From Myxococcota bacterium (GTDB lineage Bacteria > Myxococcota_A > Bradymonadia > UBA7976 > UBA1532), in the NCBI GenBank assembly GCA_023150895.1, contig JAKLJY010000003.1, forward strand, positions 62,001-126,000: DNA of 64,000 bases, read 5' to 3'. Made by a program: the position numbers and the translations under genes. Numbering within the stretch: position 1 is the first letter of the stretch; the number at the start of each line of letters is the position of its first letter. Of the stretch, positions 27,848 through 36,877 are shown in pieces. The notes under the pieces are model-generated. The model searched no databases. It saw only the letters and a list, made by a program, of their open reading frames with translations, and had not been told where the DNA came from.

Positions 27848-29530
27848 GTGCGCTTCTTCGCTCGTCCCGCGACAGACCTCCGACGCCTCACTGGATGGCC
27901 GGCCCTGGCGGCCCTGCTGGCGGTGGTGATCGTACACGGCCGCGTGTCGCCGGTTCGAGCCGACGGCGAGCTCGTCGTCAAGGCGCGGGCCCGACTGACC
28001 GACCTCGAGACGGTGGCGCGCGGCACCCGGGTCGAGGTCGCCGGCACGCTGCGCGACAACCTGGGGCAACCCGTGGCCCGCGAGCGGTTGGAGATCCGGC
28101 TCGACGATGCGCCGCCGGCGCTCGCGACGAGTGATGCGAGCGGGCGCTTTCTCGTCCGCCTCGTCGCCCGCGCCGAAGGGGCACGGACCGTCCACGTCCG
28201 CTTTCCCGGTAGCGCGCTCCTCGGAGCGGCCGAGGCCGGCGGTCAGGTGACCGTCGGGCGGACGTCGGTCTTGCTGACGTTCGATGCCCCGTCGGAGGTC
28301 GAAGCGGCGTTGCCGTTGGCCTTCGAGGTCCGCGCCACGGATTCTGGTGGCGTCCCGCAGACGGCGCTCGCCGTGAAGCTGACCGTCGATGGAACCGACC
28401 TGCCGCCCACCACGACCGGCCCCGACGGCCGTGCCCGATGGGCGCTGCGTCCACTCTCCCGCGGCCGTCATCTTCTCGTGGCCACCGCCGCGGCGGACGA
28501 CCTCCACCTCGGGGCGACGGCGAGCCACACCGTGACCATCTGGTCACCGCTCGCGCTCACGCTCGACCCCCTGCCGGAGCGCCTGGCACCCGGCGAGTCC
28601 CTCGTCGCCGACGGCTCGCTCGAAGGCGCAGAGGGCGAATCGGTGCCGATCGTCCTGACGATCGATGGGGAGCCCCTGGGCGGAACGAGCACGGCCGCTG
28701 GCGGAACGTGGCGGATCACGGTCAGCGGGGCGGTGCTCCCGGTCGGCCGCATCGAGGTCCGGGCCATGGCGGCACCGACGACCCCCGGCTTTCGGCCGAC
28801 GTTCTCCGAACGGCAGTTCGTCGAGGTCCTCGCGCCCCCCCCGCCATCGGTCGCCTGGGTCCTCGTCCCGGTGTGCCTGGGCGCCGTCGCAGCCGGCCTC
28901 GCAGGATGGCGGCGGCGCGCCCCGGCCGTCCGCCCGGCGACCGCCCCCGACGGATCCGGCGCCGTGTCGCCGCCCGCGTTTGCCCGTGCCGCCGCCACGC
29001 CCGATCCCGCGCTGCGGGTCGAGGTCCGAGACGCGGTGACCCTGAAGCCGGTCCCGGGTGCCGTGTGTCGCCTGCTCGGTGGCCCTGCCGATGGCCCGGA
29101 GGTGTCCGTCACGGCCGATGACGTCGGTCGGGCCCGTCTATCGGGAATCGGCGAGACGCTCGCGGTCGACGCCGAAGGGTATGCACCGGCTCGTCATGCC
29201 TGCCCCGTCCCCCCGGGCGGCGCGGTCGTCGTGCATCTGCTGACCCGCCGAGCACGCATCCAGGCCTGCCACGAAGAGCTTCTGCGCGTGGCCGGACGCC
29301 CCGTCCTGCGGTTCGGCCGCGAAACGCCGGCGCAGTCGGCGCACGCGCTCCGGGAACGTGGGGCGCCGGGCGAGCTGGTCGATGCGTTCACTGCGGCGGT
29401 CGAGCGTGGCTGTTTCGGCCCCGCCGAGCCCGGGCCGGAGGACCTTTCCGCCGTCGAGGCCGCAGGCGACGCGCTCCGGGTCTTCTTCGATGCGACGTCA
29501 CCGGCGGTTCGCCGCGGAGCCCGGTCATGA
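27848..29530 (+). CDS. Exported Ig-like protein with DUF4129-like C-terminus
   Basis: 560 residues. A signal or anchor helix lies near residues 18-33. Residues 40-325 are three or so Ig/carboxypeptidase-regulatory-like beta domains (TLRDNLGQPVARERLEIRLDD; TDSGGVPQTALAVKLTVDG; VVADGS-type repeat). A second helix near 337-357 (VAWVLVPVCLGAVAAGLAGW) is followed by another regulatory-like domain and a helical C-terminus (CHEELLRVAGRPVLRFGRET) that resembles DUF4129. DUF4129 proteins are normal partners of MoxR and DUF58 genes, as here. It overlaps the next gene (ATGA). A role in envelope integrity or secretion is inferred only. Confidence 0.7.
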   Translation: MRFFARPATDLRRLTGWPALAALLAVVIVHGRVSPVRADGELVVKARARLTDLETVARGTRVEVAGTLRDNLGQPVARERLEIRLDDAPPALATSDASGRFLVRLVARAEGARTVHVRFPGSALLGAAEAGGQVTVGRTSVLLTFDAPSEVEAALPLAFEVRATDSGGVPQTALAVKLTVDGTDLPPTTTGPDGRARWALRPLSRGRHLLVATAAADDLHLGATASHTVTIWSPLALTLDPLPERLAPGESLVADGSLEGAEGESVPIVLTIDGEPLGGTSTAAGGTWRITVSGAVLPVGRIEVRAMAAPTTPGFRPTFSERQFVEVLAPPPPSVAWVLVPVCLGAVAAGLAGWRRRAPAVRPATAPDGSGAVSPPAFARAAATPDPALRVEVRDAVTLKPVPGAVCRLLGGPADGPEVSVTADDVGRARLSGIGETLAVDAEGYAPARHACPVPPGGAVVVHLLTRRARIQACHEELLRVAGRPVLRFGRETPAQSAHALRERGAPGELVDAFTAAVERGCFGPAEPGPEDLSAVEAAGDALRVFFDATSPAVRRGARS

Positions 29531-30600
29531 TGACCTCGCCTTCCCGCCTGGCGCCCTCACACCGGTCGACGATCACCCCGGGCCGGGACACCCCGCCCGA
29601 CCCTTCGGCGGTCGTCCCGCCGAGCGCCCGGCCTCGGGGCGCCTCCGCCCGGTGGACCCGCCTCGCCGTGTTCGCCGCCGTCGCCGGCCTCGCCCTCTTC
29701 GTTCGGATACCCGTGGCCACGGCGACCGCGGAGCCGCCGGGGGTGGAGGTCGAGAATCCGGATTGGGACGGGCTGACTCGCTGGTACGGCGCCGCGCGGT
29801 CCGCGCGCATTGACGTCCGCCCCGGTCCGCTGGCGCTGGATACACTTCCGCCGAAGGCAGCGGTGGCCCTGATCGCGCCGGAGGTGCCGCCCCCTGCCGA
29901 CGCGCTGCTTCGGTTCGTGCGGGAGGGTGGTCGCCTGCTGGTCGCCGACGAGGGCGACGGCGCGGCGACGCTGTATGGCGCGTTGGGCCTGCGACTCGTC
30001 CCCGCCCCGGCGGGCGGCGTGCTCCCGTTGCCCGGCGTCCCGGGCGTCGGCGTCCTGACGCCCCGGGCGACCGGGGTGTTCGACGGGGTCGGGCGTCTGT
30101 TCGTCAATCACCCCGCCGCGTTCGCGCCTGTCGAGTACGACGCCGCCGTGCGCTTCAGCGACGGCACCCCGTTCGCATTTCATGTCGCGGTCGGGCAGGG
30201 TGCGGTCCTCGCGGTCGCCGATTCGAGCGTGTTCATCAACCTCATGCAGACAGTCCCGGACAACGCCCGATTCGCCGCCAATGTGATGGGCTGGCTCAGC
30301 GAGGACGGTGCCCGACCCGTGATGCTCCTCGCCGGGCACGACGCGGTGACCGGTGAGTACGCCGGCGTGGCCCCCCCGGATGAAGCCCTCAGCGGGCCCG
30401 CGGCCGTCAACCGCCTGGTCGAGAAGCTCTCGAGCGCACGACCGGACGACCCCCTGATCCGCATTTTTGTCGCGCTGCTGCTCGCCGCTGCCTGTATCTA
30501 TGCGTTGGCGGTCTTTCCCGGGCCCGCCGCCCCCGATCGCCGGCCGGGTCCTCGCCTCCCGCCGCCCCCGCCGACCGCCCCGAGGAGACGCCCCCGATGA
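29527..30600 (+). CDS. DUF4350 domain membrane protein
   Basis: 357 residues. A Pro-rich N-terminus, a transmembrane helix near residues 44-62 and another near 322-342 flank a periplasmic domain. In the domain, ALIAPEVPPPADALLRFVREGGRLLVADEGDG is the GATase-like sheet typical of DUF4350, followed by VAVGQGAVLAVADSSVFINLM and ARFAANVMGWL. DUF4350 proteins are structural partners of the MoxR/DUF58/DUF4129 set. The start overlaps the previous stop and the stop overlaps the moxR start (both ATGA), so the four genes are coupled. Catalysis is not expected. Confidence 0.75.
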   Translation: MMTSPSRLAPSHRSTITPGRDTPPDPSAVVPPSARPRGASARWTRLAVFAAVAGLALFVRIPVATATAEPPGVEVENPDWDGLTRWYGAARSARIDVRPGPLALDTLPPKAAVALIAPEVPPPADALLRFVREGGRLLVADEGDGAATLYGALGLRLVPAPAGGVLPLPGVPGVGVLTPRATGVFDGVGRLFVNHPAAFAPVEYDAAVRFSDGTPFAFHVAVGQGAVLAVADSSVFINLMQTVPDNARFAANVMGWLSEDGARPVMLLAGHDAVTGEYAGVAPPDEALSGPAAVNRLVEKLSSARPDDPLIRIFVALLLAAACIYALAVFPGPAAPDRRPGPRLPPPPPTAPRRRPR

Positions 30601-31550
30601 CCGTCACGCCGGCCCATGCGCCCGCGCTTCGCAAGCGCATCCACGACGCCCTCTCTCGGGTCTGGATTGGCCCGGCCGAAACGCTCGACCTGCTCCTGAC
30701 CGCCCTCGTCGCCCCGGGCCACGTCCTGCTCGAGGGCGTTCCCGGTGTGGCCAAGACGACGCTCGCGCGGGCGTTCACCTCGACGCTCGGCGGCGACTTC
30801 CGGCGGATCCAGTTCACGCCCGACCTCCTCCCGGCCGACATCACGGGGGCCTACATTCTCAACCAGCGGGATCAGGCGTTCGTCCTTCGCCGGGGTCCCG
30901 TGTTCGCGCACGTCGTTCTCGGCGACGAGATCAACCGGGCGCCCGCGAAGACGCAGTCGGCCCTGCTGGAGGCGATGCAAGAGCAACAGGTCACCATCGA
31001 GGGCGACACGCTCCCGCTGCCGGACCCGTTTCTGGTGCTGGCCACGCAGAACCCGCTCGAGCAAGAGGGGGTCTACCCGCTCCCCGAGGCGCAGGTCGAT
31101 CGCTTCTTGTTGAAGATTGAGATCGGCTACCCGACGACCCCCGACGAACGCCGGATGCTCGAGACGTACGATCAACCCGTGCCCCACGTCCCGCAGGTGC
31201 TCGACCCGGCGGGAATCCTCGCCCTCCGGGCGGCGTCGGCCAGCCTGCACGTCTCCGGCGAAATCAAGGACTACATCGTCGCGATGGTGTCCGCGACGCG
31301 GACCCACCCGCGCGTGCGGCTCGGCGCAAGCCCGCGCGCCGCGCTCGGGCTGATGCGGGCGGCGAAAGCGATGGCGTTCTGGAGCGGCCGGGACTTCGTC
31401 TTGCCCGACGACGTCCGGGCGCTCGCCGGGGCGGTGCTCGGGCACCGGCTGATCGTCACGCCCGAAGCCGAGCTCGACGGCTTCTCCGGTCGAGATGCCG
31501 TCGACGATACCCTCCGGGGCGTCCCGTTCCGGGGTCCCGGTTCACGCTGA
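30597..31550 (+). CDS. moxR: MoxR-family AAA+ ATPase
   Basis: 317 residues. Walker A is GVPGVAKTT (residues 47-55). Walker B reads VVLGDEINRAPAKTQSALLEAMQE, the MoxR-specific wording. QVTIEGDTLPLPDPFLVLATQNP follows, then sensor motifs and a lid (LGASPRAALGLMRAAKAMAF). MoxR ATPases chaperone or assemble membrane and secreted proteins together with DUF58/vWA partners. It is coupled to the DUF4350 gene and followed 10 bases later by the DUF58 gene. Start is ATG at 30597. Confidence 0.95.
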   Translation: MTVTPAHAPALRKRIHDALSRVWIGPAETLDLLLTALVAPGHVLLEGVPGVAKTTLARAFTSTLGGDFRRIQFTPDLLPADITGAYILNQRDQAFVLRRGPVFAHVVLGDEINRAPAKTQSALLEAMQEQQVTIEGDTLPLPDPFLVLATQNPLEQEGVYPLPEAQVDRFLLKIEIGYPTTPDERRMLETYDQPVPHVPQVLDPAGILALRAASASLHVSGEIKDYIVAMVSATRTHPRVRLGASPRAALGLMRAAKAMAFWSGRDFVLPDDVRALAGAVLGHRLIVTPEAELDGFSGRDAVDDTLRGVPFRGPGSR

Positions 31551-31560
31551 GGGCCGGTCG

Positions 31561-33135
31561 ATGACCCCTGAGCCGCCCGAACACGAGACGCGCTTGAATC
31601 GGCGCGGTCGCGTGACCGCGGCCGGCGGCGTCGTGCTGCTCTTCGTCGGGGCCACTTCGGGGGCCCCCTGGGTCGCCGTCGCGGGCGCCGCACTCCTGGC
31701 GATGTGCGCGCGGGCGCTGGTCCGCGGCCGGCGGCTGGCCCGGGCGTTGGCTGCGACCGAGACCGCGTTCGCCGACGGCGCGGCCCCCCTCGCCCCGTGC
31801 GGCGTCCCCCGAACGCTTCGAGTCCGGCTCACGACTTCGGACGCCCCCCTGCGGGCGCTGAACATCGAAACCGTCGTCTCGGGCCCGGGCGAGGCGTTCA
31901 TCCCGTCGCAGACGCTCGATGTCCCGGCCCGTGCAACCGGTGTCCTGACGCTGACCCTCACACCGGATCGCGCGGGGCTCTGGCATGTCTGGGGCTTCGT
32001 CCTCAGCGCCGGTGATCGGCTCGGACTGGTCACGCACCGAACCTGGCGTGCGCAGTCCGCCTTCCTGCACGCGGGCCCCCGCCCGGTCTCCCGTGCGATC
32101 GGCGCCACGGTCCTTCAGCGGATTGGCGCGGTCCGTGACCGGGAAGGCCGGCACCTCGATCGCCAGAACGGCACGGGCCTCGAACTCCGCGAGCTCCGCG
32201 ACTACGTCCCCGGGGATCCGCTCAAGGCCGTGGCCTGGAAGGCGTCGGCGCGCCGGGGACGATGGCTCGTCCGTGCATACGAGGACGAGTCGATGCGGCG
32301 CTTCCAGGTGGTGCTCGACATCGGGCCGGCCATGCGGCGCGGCCCCGTTGGAGATGCACCGCTCGATCGCGGGATTGACCTCGCCGCCGAGCTCTTCCGC
32401 CTCGCCGTTGCGGAGCGGGTCGGCCTGACGACGTACGACGGGCGGGTCGTTGCCCACCTCCGTCCCGATACCGGACGGGCGCACGGCCACCGTCTCCTCC
32501 AGCAGCTCCTCGACGTGACCCGGGTCGTCGACGAGGACCTGACCGAGATCACCGACGCCGAACTCTTCGCCCGCGTCGGGGCGCTCCTCGACGCCGCCGG
32601 GGGACCCTCCCTGCGCCGTCTTCCCCCGCCGCCGGCGCGACTGGCCCAGCCCGAGGCCCTCGTCGATCCCGTTCGGGAGATCTACGACGAGTCCGCCATC
32701 TTCTCGGCCGTGAGCCAGGCCATCGTCCGGGAACGCGACCGGGGTCACGCCATGCTCTTCGGCAAGGCCCGGCCGGCGCGGGATCTCGCGTCCGCGCGGC
32801 TCAGACTCTTCTGTGCGCTCTTCGCCATCCCGATCGCCTATCGCCGCAGCGACGCCCCCGAGCGGCGAGATCGCGGCCTCGCCGCCGCGATCACGCGGAA
32901 CCTGCTGACCGGCGGAGCGGAGACGCTCGTGCTGCTCTCCACGCTCGACGGCCTGTCGCCCGGCGGCGACGCCGTGCGGGCGCTCGGGCTTTGCCGGGCC
33001 CGAAAACGCCGCGTCGTCGCGGTCGCGCTCGGGGCAGGGCTCGAACCCGCCACGCGCAGAGCGCTGCAGGCGGCGGGTGTGACCGTGATCGAACCCGATG
33101 GGATCGTGGAAAAGATCCAGGCGACGTCCGCGTAA
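31561..33135 (+). CDS. DUF58 domain protein
   Basis: 524 residues from ATG at 31561; an open frame extends 66 bases up into moxR, but the annotated ATG is the sensible start. Two hydrophobic helices span residues 16-50. The DUF58 signature ELRDYVPGDPLKAVAWKASARRGRWLVR is near 220-250, followed by a vWA-like segment (RRFQVVLDIGPAM) and a further alpha/beta half with VVAHLRPDTGRAHGHRLLQQL. DUF58 proteins work with MoxR in envelope processes. It is the last gene of the operon, 50 bases before the anti-sigma gene. Confidence 0.9.
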   Translation: MTPEPPEHETRLNRRGRVTAAGGVVLLFVGATSGAPWVAVAGAALLAMCARALVRGRRLARALAATETAFADGAAPLAPCGVPRTLRVRLTTSDAPLRALNIETVVSGPGEAFIPSQTLDVPARATGVLTLTLTPDRAGLWHVWGFVLSAGDRLGLVTHRTWRAQSAFLHAGPRPVSRAIGATVLQRIGAVRDREGRHLDRQNGTGLELRELRDYVPGDPLKAVAWKASARRGRWLVRAYEDESMRRFQVVLDIGPAMRRGPVGDAPLDRGIDLAAELFRLAVAERVGLTTYDGRVVAHLRPDTGRAHGHRLLQQLLDVTRVVDEDLTEITDAELFARVGALLDAAGGPSLRRLPPPPARLAQPEALVDPVREIYDESAIFSAVSQAIVRERDRGHAMLFGKARPARDLASARLRLFCALFAIPIAYRRSDAPERRDRGLAAAITRNLLTGGAETLVLLSTLDGLSPGGDAVRALGLCRARKRRVVAVALGAGLEPATRRALQAAGVTVIEPDGIVEKIQATSA

Positions 33136-33185
33136 ACATCGGGTATGGACCGAGACCACATGCCCACTCTACCGGCGAGGCTTCC

Positions 33186-33983
33186 ATGAACGACGCAGAG
33201 TCCGGCATCGACGTGTGGTTGCGTCGCGCAGGCCGCGCGTCCGCCTCGAGGCCCGAGCCGGAGACCCACCCGGATGAGGGCCTCTGGCGCGCGTGGCGCG
33301 ATGGCGGGCTTCCGCCGGCGGACGAGGCCGCGCTCGACGCTCACTTCGCGGCCTGCGGAGCGTGCCGAGCGGCCGTTCGCGCGTGGGCGCGTGGCGTCCC
33401 GCCCGAGCGACTCACCGCCATCACGGAGGCGAGCCTCGCCGCCCTCCCCCGCGCGCGACCGCGGTGGTCCGTCCCGTTGGCCCTCGGCGGCCTGGCCGCG
33501 GCCGCCGCGGTCACGCTCACGATCGTCGTCCCTCGTGATCCGACGGCGCCCCCGCCGGCCTCCTACGAAATCGGAGAACTCACGGGCCCCCGGCAGTCCG
33601 CCCGTGGTCCAACCGCGGTGGGCGATCTCGTCCTGCCCGAGGCCGAGTTCTCGGTAACGCTTCGCCCGGTCGCCACCCTCACCGGACCGGCGCCGCTGAT
33701 GCGGGCGTATGCGGCCGTCGGCGCTGGTGCGCGCCTCGTGCCGCTCCCGGAGGCGGCCATCGTCTGGTCGCGCGACGGCAGCGTGACGCTGCGTGGTCGG
33801 GCGGACGGTTTGTTCGGCCCGGCGCCCGAGGCCGCGACGTCCCTCGAGCTCGCGTTCGTCTTCGCGACGACCCCAGCCGCGCTCGAAGCCTTCGACCCGG
33901 CGCATGCGGACGCGGCGGCATCGACGGAGCGCCGCATCGAACGTATCCGGTTGCGCTACGGCCGCGCCGACCAGGGGCCCTGA
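33186..33983 (+). CDS. Anti-sigma factor with zinc-finger (ZAS-like) motif
   Basis: 265 residues. Residues about 50-65 read LDAHFAACGACRAAVRAW, the H-x3-C-x2-C of ZAS anti-sigma factors. A transmembrane helix follows near residues 97-118 (VPLALGGLAAAAAVTLTIVV), then an extracytoplasmic domain rich in Ala/Pro and beta character. Such proteins hold an ECF sigma factor at the membrane until a signal releases it. The cognate sigma gene follows 4 bases after the stop, the reverse of the common sigma-first order. Single-pass topology would make it a candidate substrate for intramembrane proteolysis. Signal unknown. Confidence 0.75.
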   Translation: MNDAESGIDVWLRRAGRASASRPEPETHPDEGLWRAWRDGGLPPADEAALDAHFAACGACRAAVRAWARGVPPERLTAITEASLAALPRARPRWSVPLALGGLAAAAAVTLTIVVPRDPTAPPPASYEIGELTGPRQSARGPTAVGDLVLPEAEFSVTLRPVATLTGPAPLMRAYAAVGAGARLVPLPEAAIVWSRDGSVTLRGRADGLFGPAPEAATSLELAFVFATTPAALEAFDPAHADAAASTERRIERIRLRYGRADQGP

Positions 33984-33987
33984 ACGC

Positions 33988-34653
33988 ATGCTGCTGATCG
34001 CCCTCCTCCCGATCTGGCCGCTCCTGACCGCGGTTGCGGCGGTCGTGAGCATCGAGGCTGCCCGAACGCGCGAGCAGCTCCGCCGCGCGCTCGCGGGCGA
34101 CCGACAGGCGATGCAGGCACTCGTTCACCGGCTCTTCCCGGTGGTGCATGCCCGTACGGAGGCCTTCGTGCGACGACGCGCGACCGGCCGCATCGACGCC
34201 TCCGACGGGCAGGATGTCGCGCAGGACGTGTGGCTGACCCTTCTGCGCGATGGCGGTCGCGCACTGATGAGTTGGGATCCGGACCGGGGCATGTCCCTCG
34301 AGGGGTATGTGGGGCTCCTGACCCAACGCGAACTCTGGGGCCGGGTCCGTGCCGCGTCGGCCGACAAGCGAGGCAGCGGGCAGGCGGGCGCTGCGCTCGA
34401 CGACGAAATGGCCGCCGCACCGGGCGATCCGGAGCAGACGATCGCCGACCGGGATCTGCTCGAGCGCGTCACCCGCCACCTGGCGGTCACGCTGCCCGAG
34501 CGCGGCCGCCTGGTCTTCTCGCTGCTCTACGAGGACGAGTGCTCGCCCACCGAGGCCGCCGCCACCCTCGGGGTCAATCTGCAGGTCGTCTACAACTGGC
34601 AGTTCAAGATCCGCCAGTTGGCTCAGGCGTACCTGGAAGCCGCCGCCGGCTGA
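33988..34653 (+). CDS. ECF-like RNA polymerase sigma factor
   Basis: 221 residues from ATG at 33988, with AGGGG about 11 bases upstream. Region 2 spans about residues 30-105 (LVHRLFPVVHARTEAFVRR; DGQDVAQDVWLTLLRD) and region 4 about 155-215 (LPERGRLVFSLLYEDECSPTEAAATLGVNLQVVYN). A strongly hydrophobic stretch at residues 2-22 looks like a membrane helix, unusual for a sigma factor; an in-frame GTG at 34045 would remove it but has a poorer ribosome-binding site. The 3' end overlaps the convergent histidine kinase gene by 31 bases. Probably controlled by the adjacent anti-sigma protein. Confidence 0.82.
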   Translation: MLLIALLPIWPLLTAVAAVVSIEAARTREQLRRALAGDRQAMQALVHRLFPVVHARTEAFVRRRATGRIDASDGQDVAQDVWLTLLRDGGRALMSWDPDRGMSLEGYVGLLTQRELWGRVRAASADKRGSGQAGAALDDEMAAAPGDPEQTIADRDLLERVTRHLAVTLPERGRLVFSLLYEDECSPTEAAATLGVNLQVVYNWQFKIRQLAQAYLEAAAG

Positions 34654-36758
34654 TCGCCGCTCCGCCGCAAGACGCCCTCGATCGCCGCGCGCAGTTCTTC
34701 GGGGTCGAAGGGCTTCGAGAGCACGGGGTTCGGAACGGCTTCGAGGAACGCGGCCGCCTCCGGCGTGAAGGCGCCGCCGGTCAGGAACACCACCCGGCGA
34801 GCGAGCTTCGGCCACCGGTGGCGGATCTCCTCATAGAGTTCGATGCCCCCCATCTCCGGCATCATCAGGTCACACACCACGGCATCGAACATCGGGTCGT
34901 CGCCGAGTCGCGCCAGGGCCCGGCGCGCGCTCGCCTCGCCTTGGACGTGCATCTCGCGGGCGAAGAGACGGGAGATCGACGCGGCAATCCGGGGCTCGTC
35001 GTCGACGACGAGCACCCGCGGCGCGGCGTCGGGGATCGGGCTTTGGAGGACGGGCTCGGGGACGGCGCCGGTCGTGGACACGTCCGCGGGCCGCGGCGGC
35101 AACCAGACCTCGAATCGACTCCCGGCGCCGGGTTGGCTCGAGACGCGGATCTCACCACCGAGTCCGGTCACGATGCCATGGCAGATCGAGAGCCCGAGTC
35201 CAGTGCCTTCACCCACCGGTTTGGTCGTGAAGAAGGGGTCGAAGAGGCGCGCGACGTGCTCGGGCGCAATCCCCGAGCCCGTGTCGGTGACCGAAACGAC
35301 GACCATGCCCTCGGTCGAGACGGCGGTCTCCACCTCGATGCGGTTCTGCTCGGGTGCCCCCGCGGGGATGGCCTGCGCGGCGTTCGTGAGGAGGTTCACG
35401 AGGACCTGCACCAACCGCGACTCCTGACCCGAGACCAGGGGCACCCCGCCACGGGTCCTCACGAGTTCGGCGCGTGTCCGCATCTCCGCGCGGGCCATGG
35501 AGATCGCCGCATCGAGCGCCCGCTCCACGTCGACCGGGACGATCGTCTCATCCTCCGCGCGGGAGTATGTCTTCAGGCTCTGGACGATGTGCCGGACGCG
35601 TTCGGCGCCTTCGAGCGCCTCGTGGAGCGCCTGCCGGACCTCATCGTCGGCCTGACCGCCGGTGCGTCGTTCGAGTTCGTCGAGGGCGAATGAGAGGTTG
35701 GTCGTCACGTACGCCATGGGGTTGTTGATCTCATGGGCGACGCCGGCCGCCATCGTACCCATCGACGCCATGCGGTCCGCGTGAATCAGCTGCGCCTGAA
35801 TCCGCCGCCGCTCCGTGAGGTCGCGCGCGACCAGGACACCCGCCGGCGCCGCATCGAAGACGAGCGGGAGGGCCAGCACCTCCGCCGCGAGGGTCGTGCC
35901 GTCCGGTCGGACGAGCTGAACGTCCGGCAGCGAGACGGGGTGACCGACGACATGCAAGTCCACGAGCGGGTCATGTGCGCCACCGTGCGCGGAGACACGG
36001 AGAAGCGCCGCGGCGGGGCGTCCGTAGATGGCCGCCGGCGAGGAAACGCCCAGATGACGCACCGCCGCCGGGTTCGCGTAGACGACCCGCCCGTCCCGTT
36101 CGATCAGGATGGCGTCCGGGAGCGTTTCGATCAGGGCGCGGAAGCTCTCCTCCGACCGACGCTGTGCCGCCTCGGCCGCACGGCGCCGGCCGAGATAGTG
36201 GGCGAGCAACCAGGCCACGAAGCCCCCGCCCGCGAGCACCATTCCGACGGCCGCGCCGACGACGAGCATGGTCGTCCGGCGCTCGGACCGCAGCTCGGCG
36301 AGCGAGAAGCCCATCGCCAGCGTCCCCTCCCGGCCGCCTCTCGTCTGAATCGGAGCCACGACGTGGAGGACGTCCGGCGCCCAGCGAAGCCGCGCTCCGT
36401 CGCGCGGGCGGGCGATGACCTCCGGTCTGTGCTCGGGCCGATGCGCACCGAAAACTCGACCGTCGGCGGTCAGCACCGCGGCGTAGTGCAGGTCGGGGAG
36501 CTCGGCGAGGCTCTCGAGGTGGCGATCGACCTCACCGGCGTCCTCGTACTCGAAGCTCGCAGCGACCCCCCGCGCCACGGCCGCCGCATTGCTCGCCGCC
36601 CTTCGTTCCAGGGCTTCGTCGGCCGCGAGATCGAGGCGCACGACGAAAAACCAGAAAAGGCCGCCGCACGCGGCCGCCAGCGGGAGCACGGAGAGCAGGA
36701 AGAGTCGACCCGCCGAGGTCACGGTTGCCTCGACGGGCCGGCCGACGGCAGGCTGCAT
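34623..36758 (-). CDS. Hybrid PAS sensor histidine kinase with C-terminal receiver
   Basis: 711 residues. Transmembrane helices lie near residues 18-40 and 165-190 and flank a periplasmic sensor. A PAS domain covers about 200-315 (LPDAILIERDGRVVYANPAAVRHLG). The HisKA box is AAGVAHEINNPMAYVTTNL, and HATPase motifs are NLLTNAAQAI, DTGSGIAP, FFTTKPVGEGTGLGLSI. A receiver domain (VLVVDDEPRI; AVVCDLMMPEMGG) ends the protein. It autophosphorylates on His and may relay to its own receiver Asp or to other regulators. It is next to a GAF/sigma-54 activator on the same strand, 119 bases apart. No cognate output is identifiable. Confidence 0.92.
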   Translation of the reverse strand: MQPAVGRPVEATVTSAGRLFLLSVLPLAAACGGLFWFFVVRLDLAADEALERRAASNAAAVARGVAASFEYEDAGEVDRHLESLAELPDLHYAAVLTADGRVFGAHRPEHRPEVIARPRDGARLRWAPDVLHVVAPIQTRGGREGTLAMGFSLAELRSERRTTMLVVGAAVGMVLAGGGFVAWLLAHYLGRRRAAEAAQRRSEESFRALIETLPDAILIERDGRVVYANPAAVRHLGVSSPAAIYGRPAAALLRVSAHGGAHDPLVDLHVVGHPVSLPDVQLVRPDGTTLAAEVLALPLVFDAAPAGVLVARDLTERRRIQAQLIHADRMASMGTMAAGVAHEINNPMAYVTTNLSFALDELERRTGGQADDEVRQALHEALEGAERVRHIVQSLKTYSRAEDETIVPVDVERALDAAISMARAEMRTRAELVRTRGGVPLVSGQESRLVQVLVNLLTNAAQAIPAGAPEQNRIEVETAVSTEGMVVVSVTDTGSGIAPEHVARLFDPFFTTKPVGEGTGLGLSICHGIVTGLGGEIRVSSQPGAGSRFEVWLPPRPADVSTTGAVPEPVLQSPIPDAAPRVLVVDDEPRIAASISRLFAREMHVQGEASARRALARLGDDPMFDAVVCDLMMPEMGGIELYEEIRHRWPKLARRVVFLTGGAFTPEAAAFLEAVPNPVLSKPFDPEELRAAIEGVLRRSGDQPAAASRYA

Positions 36759-36877
36759 CCCACGTTTTCCCCCGCTCCGTCCCTCGTCCGGGCGCCGACG
36801 GGCGCCACCGACGCCGATCCATCTCCAATCCGCCGTCGCTGTCAACCTCGTCGGATCCGTCGGGCGCTCGGAGCGCG

